Source: Alteraurantiacibacter hainanensis
Lineage (GTDB): Bacteria > Pseudomonadota > Alphaproteobacteria > Sphingomonadales > Sphingomonadaceae
Reading direction: 5' to 3'
DNA: 64,000 nt
Assembly (NCBI RefSeq): GCF_036321025.1
Contig: NZ_JAZAPB010000001.1
Coordinates: 1,054,001 to 1,118,000, forward strand
Position numbers and translations under genes: made by a program. This document shows positions 1-7,906 of the stretch, in pieces. The stretch's first letter is position 1; every line of letters starts with the position of its first letter. Below the pieces are notes generated by a model that ran no database searches, was not told the origin of the DNA, and was given only the letters and a program-made list of their open reading frames with translations.

Positions 1-124
1 CCAGATGATCCGACGGCTTTCCGTGGATGTTGCAGCATCCAGGGGCAGTCCAGAAAAGAGGCGCGCCGGAGTTGCAGCCCCGACGCGCCCGGTTTGACCA
101 AGTTGCGGTGACAACCAAGTCGTA

Positions 125-142
125 CCGTATGCGAGCATACGG
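125..142. promoter_or_regulatory. Perfect palindrome, candidate operator of the curlin locus
   Basis: CCGTATGC and GCATACGG are perfect reverse complements separated by GA. The site lies about 270 bp upstream of the first curlin start codon in an otherwise gene-free stretch, which fits a dimeric regulator site. No regulator gene is in the window, so the binding protein is unknown. Confidence 0.35.
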
Positions 143-306
143 CGCTGGCGTGGTATTGGAATCCTGCGGGTGTTTCAACCGATTGCATGGCGGGCTCCCC
201 CGTTTCATGCAGGTGTCAGGGCCTTAGCCAGGCTCTCGCGGAAGAAAACTCCAGGTCTGGATAAGAGCGATCGGCCGCGAGACGGCCGCCTCCGTTCCTT
301 CGATCC

Positions 307-391
307 AAATGGTCATGGCAACTCCTGCAGGGGCACCCCGCACCGCGGTGCGATCCCCGGCAGACCCAGGTTGCAGTGCGAATGACCATTT
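307..391 (+). promoter_or_regulatory. Inverted repeats in the curlin leader
   Basis: AAATGGTCAT (307-316) is the exact reverse complement of ATGACCATTT (382-391). The enclosed segment contains a 14-bp palindrome, CGCACCGCGGTGCG (339-352). If this is transcribed, the arms would form a long stem ending 10 nt before the Shine-Dalgarno AAGGA (401-405) of the curlin gene. Translational control through a leader structure is an inference. Confidence 0.3.
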
Positions 392-412
392 TGGAAATTG
401 AAGGAAAATATC

Positions 413-787
413 ATGAAAAACCTTATACTTGCATCGGCATCGGTGGCGGCCCTCGCCATCGCTGCGCCTGCCATGGCGCAGAATAATCAGAGCAATGTCA
501 CCCAGGGCGGCCAGTTCAACGACGCCGAGGTGAACCAGGTAGGCTCGAACGCCACGGCCACCGTCACCCAGACGGGCACGGGCGCCGCGGGCGAGCGGAT
601 GAACGAGGTCCTGATTGACCAGAGCGGCGACGGAGCCGAGGCGTTCGTGTCGCAGGCCGGTTCGGACCGGAACGAAGCGCAGGTCGACCAGAACGGCGAC
701 AGCTATGCGTCGATCGTGCAGGACGGCACCGCGCAGGGCGGCGAGATCTGGCAGACCGGCGACGACAACGAGGCCTACATCGACTAG
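413..787 (+). CDS. Curlin-repeat protein, N-terminal fragment ending at in-frame TAG
   Basis: The fragment is 124 aa. Residues 1-23 are a Sec signal peptide ending AMA-Q and nearly identical to that of the curlin at 2236. The mature part is built of curlin-type repeats with the pattern Q-x-G-x-x-N-x-A-x-V-x-Q, as in CsgA-type amyloid subunits that stack as beta-solenoids outside the cell. ATG 413 is chosen because AAGGA (401-405) precedes it at normal spacing. A TTG at 398 lacks this. The frame stops at TAG 785-787, at a position where the repeat pattern demands Gln (the text reads YID-stop-AGNSNQ). The same frame stays open to 2080, so this is the front part of a longer gene. Whether the fragment alone assembles is unknown. 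Confidence 0.7.
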   Translation: MKNLILASASVAALAIAAPAMAQNNQSNVTQGGQFNDAEVNQVGSNATATVTQTGTGAAGERMNEVLIDQSGDGAEAFVSQAGSDRNEAQVDQNGDSYASIVQDGTAQGGEIWQTGDDNEAYID

Positions 788-2080
788 GCCGGCAATTCCA
801 ACCAAGTCGGCAATGCGCTGAACGATGGCCCCAACATGATTTCGGGCATCGTCCAAACGGGCGATGGGAACCTGGCCGATGTCGACCAGAACCCTTCCGC
901 CTTCTCGTCCGCGCTCATCGGCCAGGCCGGCAACCTGAACACGGCCACCGTGCAGCAGGAGCAGAACGGCGGCCCGGGCACCAACCGTACGCGCGCGAAC
1001 ATTGCCCAGACGGGAGACGAGAACGCGGCGACGGTTCTGCAGAACACCGATTTCAACAACGCCAGCAACGATGCGTTCGTGGTGCAGACCGGGAACAACA
1101 ACGATGCGACAATTGACCAGTCGGGACCGTCCAACACGGCAACCGTGAACCAGCTGGCCAACGGCAACCTCGCCACCGTGTCGCAGGAAGCCGACGCCGG
1201 GGGTGTCGTGCTGATCAACCAGACGAACGACGACAACGAGGCCAATGTCTCGCAGACCTCCGCCAATGCCGATGCCGAGGTCCAGCAGTCCGGTACGGGC
1301 AACCTCGTGAACCTGTCGCAGGGCCGGGATGCCGCGACCCTGTATCAGAGCAACAGCCAGCAGGCCCTGATCTTGCAGAGCGGAGACGACAACGAAGTCG
1401 ATGCCAGCCAGGCGGGCACCGGGGGCGATCTCAACGTCAACCAGTCGGGCAACATGAACTTCGCCAGCGTCGACCAGTCCGGCTTCTCCAACGACACGGG
1501 CAATGTCGCCAGCAGCGCCGGGATCGATCAGCAGGGCTTCGACAACGATGCCTACGTGACGCAGTCGGGCCAGCTGTCGAGTGCATTCATTCAGCAGATC
1601 GGCGATTTCAACACCGGCACGATCAACCAGTCGGTGAACAATGCGCCGAACCCTCCCGGCGGCCCGGATCCGGCAGTGGTCACGGCCTCGCTGACGCAGG
1701 GCGGTAACGGCAACACCGCCACCATCAACCAGCTCGGCGGCAATTCGACCCAGAGCGCACGCCTGATGGACGCGTCGACCGACCAGTCGGGTGACGGCAA
1801 CACCAGCACCATCAACCAGACGAACAATCTGGTGGACTCCGACTACTCGGCGAATGTGGCTTCGGTCTTCCAGTCGGGCAACGGCAACGAGTCCCTGCTT
1901 TCGCAGAACGGCGTCGACAACTCGGCCACCGTCAACCAGTCGGGCGACGACAACGACAGCTTCATCACCCAGATGGGCACCGGGAACATGGCCGATGTGA
2001 GCCAGTCCGGCATCGGCGACACCTCGACCGTCAACCAGTCGGGCATGACCAACAGCGCCGTGGTGAGCCAGGGAATATGA
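788..2080 (+). pseudogene. Curlin-repeat protein, C-terminal part downstream of the amber codon
   Basis: This continues the frame of the curlin gene starting at 413 with no shift. Uninterrupted curlin repeats rich in Asn, Gln, Gly, Ser and Thr run to TGA at 2078-2080. The first ATG is at 836, but it has no Shine-Dalgarno sequence and no signal peptide. The part would therefore be made and exported only by readthrough of TAG 785-787. With readthrough the product would be about 555 aa, similar in design to the 696-aa protein next door. The repeats show no decay, which suggests a recent mutation, a sequencing error or genuine readthrough. A strong terminator follows at 2087. Confidence 0.65.
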
Positions 2081-2086
2081 AATTGA

Positions 2087-2116
2087 GGGGGCCGGAGCGA
2101 TCCGGCCCCCTTTCTT
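2087..2116 (+). terminator. Rho-independent terminator after the first curlin gene
   Basis: GGGGGCCGGA (2087-2096) and TCCGGCCCCC (2101-2110) form a perfect 10-bp stem. The loop is GCGA and TTTCTT follows. It lies 6 bp after the stop codon at 2080, which shows that the gene's functional end is 2080 and not the amber codon at 785. Confidence 0.85.
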
Positions 2117-2235
2117 ATCGCCCGTCTCGACGGGTCAATAGCCCCACTTCGATCGCCGGGAGGGCGACATGAGGGCCGCAAACAGTGCCGGGCCGATCAC
2201 GTGAAAGGCCTTTCAGAACGCAACAGGAGTAGAAC

Positions 2236-4326
2236 ATGAAGAAGCTTATTCTCTCTTCCGTCTCGGTGGCAGCCCTTGCCATCGCCGCGCCCGCGATGGC
2301 GCAGAACGTTTCCAGCCTCGACCAGAACGGAAGCGGCAACGGTGCCGCCGTCACCCAGTCCGGCTCGAACACCTCGGACATCGATCAGGATGGCGACGAC
2401 AACAGCGCCAGCAACGATCAGACCGGTTCGGGCAACAGCTCGACCATCGATCAGGACGCCTTCACGGCATTCGCCGACGTCACCCAGAACGGCGCGGACA
2501 ACACGTCGAACGTCATCCAGGACGATGCAAACGCAAGCGGTGGGACGACCGGAGTGGCCGGTTTCGATCCCGATGCCACTGTCAGCCAGGATGGCGAACG
2601 CAACCTGTCGAACGTCAACCAGACGATCGTGGCCGGCGGCGGCTTCAACCAGACCGTCAACGTCGCTCAGACCGGTGACGACAACACCTCCAACATCGAT
2701 CAGAACTCGAACGGTCCGGGCTACACCGGCGGCCTCGGCGCCAAGGTCATGCAGACCGGCGGATCGCTGTCGGACATTCTGCAGACGGGCACCAACGGCG
2801 GCAACAACATGCGCGCCAACGTGACGCAGGACCAGTCGATCTCCAACATCGTTCAGACGGCATCGGATACCAGCGGCTTCAACCCCTCGGCGAACGCCAC
2901 GGTAAACCAGGCCGGCAACTCCACCTCGGATATCTTCCAGACGCTGACGGGCGACATGACCGGTGGTCTGAATGCGCGGGTGACGCAGGACAATGGCGCC
3001 ACCTCGGTGATCACGCAGAATGCTTTCGGCGCGGAATCGCTGACGCAGGATGCCATCGTGAACCAGGACGGCCTGAGTTCGTCGGACATCACCCAGACCT
3101 TCAACAACGACGGTTCGAACACCTTCCTCGCCACCGTCGATCAGACCGGTGACGATCACACCTCCGTGATTACCCAGGAAGATCAGGGTGGCGCACCTCC
3201 GGGAAGCCCCGACAACGGCCTCACCGCCAACGTCACGCAGTCCGGCTATGGCAACGACTCGGTCGTCAACCAGTTCAATCGCGGCCAGCTTGCCGTGGTG
3301 AACCAGTCGGGCACGGACGAGACCTCTCTCGTGGTGCAGAACGGCCTGAACAACGAGGCCAATGTCGACCAGTCCGGCACGGACAACAATTCCGACGTGA
3401 ACCAGGGCGGCTTCGGTCAGCTGGCCAACGTCATCCAATCCGGCACCAACAACGATGCCGATGTCGACCAGTTCGGCGATGGCAACAACGAAGCCAACGT
3501 GACGCAGGGAGGCACGAACAGCTTCGCGACGGTCAACCAGAGCGGCAATGCGCGCGGCGAAACCGCGAACATCACGCAGCTGGCATCGGCGGACAACAAC
3601 ACCGCCACGATCAACCAGACGGGCGATGCCTTCTCGGGTGCGCCGACCAACGACAGTGTCGGCTCGATCACGCAGGGCGGCGGCGCGGGCAATACCTCGC
3701 TGATCACCCAGTCTGGCATCAACCAGACGGCTGACTCGCTGCAGGATGGCAACAACAACGGTTCCGTCATCACGCAGAGCGGGGCGTTCAACAACGCCGA
3801 CGTCGATCAGATCGGTGACGGCAACTCGTCGCTGGTGGTCCAGACCGGCGACAAGGGCTTCATTGCAGGCGTATCCGACGTGTTCGTGACGCAGATCGGC
3901 AACCTGAACCAGTCTACTGTCAACGCGCAGAACGGCGATGGCCCGAATCTCGTCGACGTCGATCAGACGGGTGACGAGAACGTCAGCACGATCGCGCAGG
4001 GTTCCGAACTTGCCACGGGCAATTCGATCACCCTGGCTCAGAGTGGCAATCGCAACCAGAGCACGATCAATCAGGCGCTGGGCATCTTCAACGACGGCAA
4101 CGACATCGACGCTCTCCAGTCGGGGGATGACAACGTGTCCCTGATCACCCAGGCCGGATCTAGCAACAGCATCGATCTTGCTCAGACCGGTAACAACAAC
4201 AACAGCACGATCAGCCAGTCGGGCAATAACCATAGCGCCATGGTCACCCAGTCGAGCGACTTCAACACCTCGACCATCACCCAGACCGGCTCCAACAACA
4301 GCGCCGTGGTCAATCAGGGTATCTAA
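2236..4326 (+). CDS. Large curlin-repeat amyloid protein
   Basis: The protein is 696 aa with a signal peptide (residues 1-22, cleavage after AMA). Nearly the whole mature chain is a tandem array of curlin-type units of about 10-22 residues, with Q-S/T-G-x-x-N and V-x-Q recurring. CsgA of enteric bacteria is about 150 aa with five units, so this is a greatly expanded subunit. The predicted role is an extracellular functional amyloid of the biofilm matrix. ATG 2236 follows AGGAG (2225-2229). Signal sequence and repeats closely resemble the broken gene upstream, so the two are probably a tandem duplication. A long open frame on the opposite strand is a by-product of the repeats. Curlin-like composition is certain; fibre formation is inferred. 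Confidence 0.88.
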   Translation: MKKLILSSVSVAALAIAAPAMAQNVSSLDQNGSGNGAAVTQSGSNTSDIDQDGDDNSASNDQTGSGNSSTIDQDAFTAFADVTQNGADNTSNVIQDDANASGGTTGVAGFDPDATVSQDGERNLSNVNQTIVAGGGFNQTVNVAQTGDDNTSNIDQNSNGPGYTGGLGAKVMQTGGSLSDILQTGTNGGNNMRANVTQDQSISNIVQTASDTSGFNPSANATVNQAGNSTSDIFQTLTGDMTGGLNARVTQDNGATSVITQNAFGAESLTQDAIVNQDGLSSSDITQTFNNDGSNTFLATVDQTGDDHTSVITQEDQGGAPPGSPDNGLTANVTQSGYGNDSVVNQFNRGQLAVVNQSGTDETSLVVQNGLNNEANVDQSGTDNNSDVNQGGFGQLANVIQSGTNNDADVDQFGDGNNEANVTQGGTNSFATVNQSGNARGETANITQLASADNNTATINQTGDAFSGAPTNDSVGSITQGGGAGNTSLITQSGINQTADSLQDGNNNGSVITQSGAFNNADVDQIGDGNSSLVVQTGDKGFIAGVSDVFVTQIGNLNQSTVNAQNGDGPNLVDVDQTGDENVSTIAQGSELATGNSITLAQSGNRNQSTINQALGIFNDGNDIDALQSGDDNVSLITQAGSSNSIDLAQTGNNNNSTISQSGNNHSAMVTQSSDFNTSTITQTGSNNSAVVNQGI

Positions 4327-4333
4327 GCGAGGC

Positions 4334-4360
4334 GGGGCCGGCCGCCTCCGGGTCGGCCCC
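4334..4360 (+). terminator. Possible terminator after the large curlin gene
   Basis: GGGGCCG (4334-4340) pairs with CGGCCCC (4354-4360), 8 bp after the stop codon. There is no clear T-run, so it may only attenuate transcription into the next curlin block or protect the mRNA end. Confidence 0.4.
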
Positions 4361-4437
4361 GTCACCGGATCCGTCCGCCTCGCCAGAGGCGGGCGGTTCT
4401 GGTCATTTTCTGGTACAAACGGTAAAGGACAGGATCG

Positions 4438-4860
4438 ATGACAAGAGCACCAATCGCGATGGCCTCGATCCTCGCTGCGGCCATATCGGCCCCTGCGGCA
4501 GCACAGCAGGATGCGTCCGTCTCCTGCGAAGGACACTTGGCGATGAACGACCACGCAGGGCGCACCACGATCATCCGCAGCGGCAGCGGCCACACGGCCC
4601 ACGTATCCCGCGAAGGCGACGGCACGGTCCGCATCGAACAGGACGGCAAGGACCACGCGGGCCTGGTCGTCCAGTCGGGTGACGGCAGCCGGCTCGATAT
4701 CGTCCAGCGCGGCGATGCGGCGCAGGCCGATGTTACGCAGGACGGCGCCTGCAACATCGCGGACCTCGCGCAATCGGGGTCGGGCAACTCGGCATCCGTC
4801 ACGCAATCGGGCTCCGGCAACCGCGTCACGGTGCGCCAGGGCGGAGGCAGCGAGCAGTGA
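4438..4860 (+). CDS. Small curlin-repeat protein (CsgA/CsgB-like)
   Basis: The protein is 140 aa, close to the size of classical CsgA and CsgB. The signal peptide is residues 1-22, ending AAAQ. About six curlin units follow (for example VTQSGSGNRV near the C-terminus), richer in charged residues (Asp, Arg, His, Lys) than the large subunits. Two cysteines (near residues 31 and 104) are unusual for curlins and could form a disulfide. The charged repeats and small size would suit a nucleator or capping subunit, but this is inference. It is the first gene of a coupled block: its TGA overlaps the GTG start at 4857. Upstream sequence AAAGGACAGG gives a usable ribosome site. Confidence 0.75.
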   Translation: MTRAPIAMASILAAAISAPAAAQQDASVSCEGHLAMNDHAGRTTIIRSGSGHTAHVSREGDGTVRIEQDGKDHAGLVVQSGDGSRLDIVQRGDAAQADVTQDGACNIADLAQSGSGNSASVTQSGSGNRVTVRQGGGSEQ

Positions 4861-5606
4861 ACAGGATCGGCCTTCTTTCGACCATCGCGGCCCTTTCGCT
4901 GGGCTGCGCTGCCGTGCCTGCCATGGCTGGTAACGACCAGACGCCGCCGGGCGATCCCTGCGGACTAGGTCCGGGCCAGGGCACCGGCAACCCGTGCAAC
5001 GGAAACGACGGCAACCAGGGCGCCAACGGCAATGCGAACAAGGAAGAGGTTCGCATCGACGACGACCCGGCTTCTTTCGCGATCGAGCGGCCAGGCAGCG
5101 ATCGCGGGGCCTACATCACCCAGATCGGTTCCGGCGCCACCGCCACGATCGGCCAGCGATCATCGAGCCAGTACGCCGGGGTGGTGCAGGAAGGCGATGG
5201 CAACAGGGCGCAGGTCGCGCAGGACGGACCGGGCGCGCACTTCGCATTGCTCACGCAGACAGGCGACGGCAACGAAGCCGACCTGCTGCAAGGCGGCACG
5301 TCCGAGCAGGTCGCGATCCTGTCGCAGCAGGGCGACGGCAACCTCCTGATGATCTCACAGGAAGGGCTGCTCGCATCGAACGGCGTGCTGGCGACGCAGC
5401 TGGGCAGCGACAACGAATTGAATCTGACCCAGCGCGGCGACGGCAACCAGGCGATGCTGGTGCAGGAGGGATCGGGCAACCTGATGACCGCGGCGCAGCT
5501 TGGCAACGACAACCAGCTTGCCTGGACGCAGAGCGGCGATAACCTGTCCGATCTCCAGATTACCCAGGGTGGCGGGCAGGCCATGCAGATCACGCAATCA
5601 CGATGA
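4857..5606 (+). CDS. Curlin-repeat protein with Gly/Asn-rich N-terminal segment
   Basis: The protein is 249 aa. A signal peptide (1-25, ending AMA) is followed by a low-complexity Gly/Asn/Pro segment with two cysteines (DPC...NPC). A charged linker and then curlin-type repeats (pattern Q-x-G-D-G-N) run from about residue 80 to the C-terminus. The start is GTG 4857, overlapping the previous stop as GTGA. The end overlaps the next gene as ATGA (5603-5606). This tight coupling predicts fixed stoichiometry with the 140-aa curlin and the 242-aa protein. It is likely a minor or accessory fibre subunit. Its exact role is unknown. Confidence 0.72.
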   Translation: MNRIGLLSTIAALSLGCAAVPAMAGNDQTPPGDPCGLGPGQGTGNPCNGNDGNQGANGNANKEEVRIDDDPASFAIERPGSDRGAYITQIGSGATATIGQRSSSQYAGVVQEGDGNRAQVAQDGPGAHFALLTQTGDGNEADLLQGGTSEQVAILSQQGDGNLLMISQEGLLASNGVLATQLGSDNELNLTQRGDGNQAMLVQEGSGNLMTAAQLGNDNQLAWTQSGDNLSDLQITQGGGQAMQITQSR

Positions 5607-6331
5607 CTTGGCGGCCGCTTCCTCTGCTTGTCCTTGCCGCACTGGCGTTGCCGGCTGCGGCTCTGGCGCAGGACCGCGCGGACGCTACCCATGTCGACGA
5701 ATTTACCATCGAACCCGGCTCCCGGTCGGCACAACAATCCGGAGTGGAACAGCTCGGCGAACGCGAGACGCTCGTGCCCACGCAGCAGGAACCGGGTCCG
5801 CCCGAAATCGATCCGCGCGAGGTCGGCAACTCGACGCGCGGCGCGATCGACCAGCTCTCCCCCGTCACCGCCGACACCGGCAGCCCGCAGCTGAGCGAAC
5901 GCGACGCATCGCGAAACCTCGAAACCGCCGCCGTTTCCAGCTCTGCCGACAGCCGTCCGGAAACCGCGCAGGACATCGAGGGCGTCGACCGCCGCGACCC
6001 GGGACAGGAAACGACGGGCGCGGCGAGCTGCGAGGCCATTCTCGAAAGGCGGGCACAGGAATTCGCGGCGGCGGAGGCTCCGCGCATGAGCGCCGAGCAG
6101 GCCCTGCTTGCGGGACAAGGCGAGAGCGCGGAAATCCTGGCGCCCTTCTCCAGCGACCTGCGCACTCGCCTGGCGCAGGACAATCCCGATGCAAACGCCA
6201 GGTCCAATCAGGAACTGGCTTCAGTGGTCTTCCAGCAGAACGCTGCGCTGGCCGAAGCGCCGGATAATCTCGAGGAGGTTTCCGAATTGCTGCAAGCCCT
6301 CGATTTCGTTATACCACAGTCAGGACCATGA
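5603..6331 (+). CDS. Secreted protein of unknown family in the curlin block
   Basis: The protein is 242 aa. Residues 1-23 form a signal peptide ending ALAQ. The mature part is polar and probably partly disordered up to about residue 130, then helical and Glu/Ala-rich with a single Cys near 150. I do not recognise a domain, and it does not look like CsgC, CsgE, CsgF or CsgG. The ATGA overlap with the curlin gene at 4857-5606 and the 3-bp gap to the next gene make an assembly, export or chaperone role in the amyloid system the simplest reading, from context only. Confidence 0.6.
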   Translation: MTWRPLPLLVLAALALPAAALAQDRADATHVDEFTIEPGSRSAQQSGVEQLGERETLVPTQQEPGPPEIDPREVGNSTRGAIDQLSPVTADTGSPQLSERDASRNLETAAVSSSADSRPETAQDIEGVDRRDPGQETTGAASCEAILERRAQEFAAAEAPRMSAEQALLAGQGESAEILAPFSSDLRTRLAQDNPDANARSNQELASVVFQQNAALAEAPDNLEEVSELLQALDFVIPQSGP

Positions 6332-6334
6332 TCG

Positions 6335-7873
6335 ATGTCGGGGGGCACGATGGACAGATTCGAAGGCCTGAATGGCGATCGAATGCTTTCATTAAAGCGT
6401 GTTACGTCGCGGCAGAGCCGAGCCCGAATCGATAATACCGACAAGCGAGCGACTTACGCGGCAGGCGCCTTCCTGCTGACATCGGCAAGCCTCGTGGCCG
6501 TTGCCGGAGCCGTGCAGACCAACGGGCCTGTCGAGCCTGTGGTCGCCCAGCCCGCTCCCCCAACCATACGCGAGATGACCGCTGCCATACTGGCCGAGAG
6601 CCGCGGGAGCGCCGCGACCGAGGACCGGGAGAGCGCGCCCACGGCGCCAGCGGAAGAGCTTCCCCAGGTGCACTTCGCCTCGGTGTTCGAAATGCCTTTC
6701 GAAGCCGATCTGGAAGAAGGCGATTACCTCGCCCCGCAGATCACGCCGGAACTCGATCCCGAGCCCGCCGCACTGGTATCGTTTGCGGCACCGACTCCGG
6801 TCCGAGAGGCAAGGCCGTCCGGACTGAGCATCGGCGACTCGGCCGGTTTCAGCGCATCGGCAGAACCGCCGACGGACGACATCGTCGCGGTCAATTCCCG
6901 CACGGCGCGGCCCACCCCCAGGGGAGAAGGCCCCTCGGTCGCGCGGCCTCCCGCGGGCGGCGGGGTCAACCCGGCCCTGGCCTCTGCTCGCGATATGCGC
7001 GGCGAGTTCGGCGGAGAAGACCCGGCGAGCACAGATGATCTCAGCCTGGCAGAACTCGCCCGCGCGACGAGCGCGGAGGTCGAACCCGCGCCGCAGGCCC
7101 GCAGCGTCCCCTTGCCCGGGACCGTGGCACCAACCCGGCTCGCCACCGAAGTTTCGCTGACCGTTCCGGACGTCATTCCCGTGGCGCAGCCGGTCGCCGT
7201 GAGCCTCGGCGAGACGGTCGCACCGGCCTCGCAGCGCAAGCTGTTGACCGCCGGCGACATCGAGTTCGATGGCCAGCCAGCGCAGTCCTCATCCTCCAGC
7301 GACGAGGCCTTCCTGAGCAGAGCGGCAAAGATGCTGGGCGAAGCGAGCGAGGAGCCCGCGTCTCTCGCCGCCGCGTCAGACTTCGGCAGCGCGGTCGGCA
7401 GCAGTGCAGCCGCGTCGTCGATGCGACCGGTCGATATCGAGCAATTGCACGTTGCCACAGGCTCGCCCGCGCAGGTTGCACAGCTCTCGCCCGATCCGTC
7501 CAGCCTTGCCCGCATCGACCAGATCGGTGCGGGAGCCGCGAACTCGGTGCAGCTTGCCGATGCCGCTTTCCTGCCGCAGCTGAGCGACAGCGAACTGCAG
7601 CTCTACCGCGCGGAAATGCCGCAGCAGCTGGCCGTTCGCATCAGCGAGCGTGCCGTGGGCGAAGTGGGCTTCCGGGTGAACGACAACCGCGCGATCGAAA
7701 TACAGGTCGGTGGCCTGCTCGCGCTGTTCCAGGGCGACATGGACGCGGAGACCTTCGAACGGCTGAGCAATTCGCTCGCGGCGCAGGAATTCATCACTCT
7801 CGACGATCTCGCCATGCGCGGCCTGCCGATGCGCTACAACGCCGCCTACGACGAACTGCGCTTCATCGGCTGA
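6335..7873 (+). CDS. Membrane-anchored Ala/Pro-rich protein of unknown function, last gene of the curlin block
   Basis: The protein is 512 aa. A short basic N-terminus is followed by one hydrophobic segment (about residues 44-62), then a long Ala/Pro/Glu-rich, low-complexity stretch (about 70-360). A conserved-looking C-terminal domain of about 110 residues contains LQLYRAEMPQQLAVRISERA and ends YDELRFIG. The piece IDQIGAGAANSVQL near residue 395 resembles a single curlin repeat. ATG 6335 is preceded by AGGA (6322-6325); ATG 6350 is an alternative. Topology suggests an inner-membrane anchor with a periplasmic stalk, so it may hold or hand over curlin subunits. That function is inferred only from position and the repeat-like motif. 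Confidence 0.58.
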   Translation: MSGGTMDRFEGLNGDRMLSLKRVTSRQSRARIDNTDKRATYAAGAFLLTSASLVAVAGAVQTNGPVEPVVAQPAPPTIREMTAAILAESRGSAATEDRESAPTAPAEELPQVHFASVFEMPFEADLEEGDYLAPQITPELDPEPAALVSFAAPTPVREARPSGLSIGDSAGFSASAEPPTDDIVAVNSRTARPTPRGEGPSVARPPAGGGVNPALASARDMRGEFGGEDPASTDDLSLAELARATSAEVEPAPQARSVPLPGTVAPTRLATEVSLTVPDVIPVAQPVAVSLGETVAPASQRKLLTAGDIEFDGQPAQSSSSSDEAFLSRAAKMLGEASEEPASLAAASDFGSAVGSSAAASSMRPVDIEQLHVATGSPAQVAQLSPDPSSLARIDQIGAGAANSVQLADAAFLPQLSDSELQLYRAEMPQQLAVRISERAVGEVGFRVNDNRAIEIQVGGLLALFQGDMDAETFERLSNSLAAQEFITLDDLAMRGLPMRYNAAYDELRFIG

Positions 7874-7906
7874 TATCTCCGCGCCGCCGATGCGAAGCGC
7901 GGGACG

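Larger units (their letters stand above)
1..412. other. Non-coding region upstream of the curlin locus
   Basis: No convincing gene is seen on either strand. The short open frames here have no ribosome binding site, no signal peptide and no family resemblance. The stretch holds a perfect 18-bp palindrome at 125-142, a 14-bp palindrome at 339-352 and a 10-bp inverted repeat at 307-316/382-391. These make a regulated promoter and structured leader for the curlin gene at 413 plausible. The 5' end may also be the tail of an upstream intergenic region outside the window. Confidence 0.6.

Noticed and set aside
836..2080. Independent curlin gene starting at ATG 836
   Set aside because: There is no Shine-Dalgarno sequence, no signal peptide, and it is in frame with the gene at 413. 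It is the rest of that gene behind the amber codon.
413..4326. CRISPR-like or satellite repeat array
   Set aside because: The periodicity is of protein repeats (curlin units) with variable DNA spacing; there are no uniform repeats and spacers.
2197..4806. 869-aa open frame on the minus strand
   Set aside because: It is the antisense of the curlin repeats; repeats with few stop-generating codons keep the reverse frame open. It has no ribosome site or signal.
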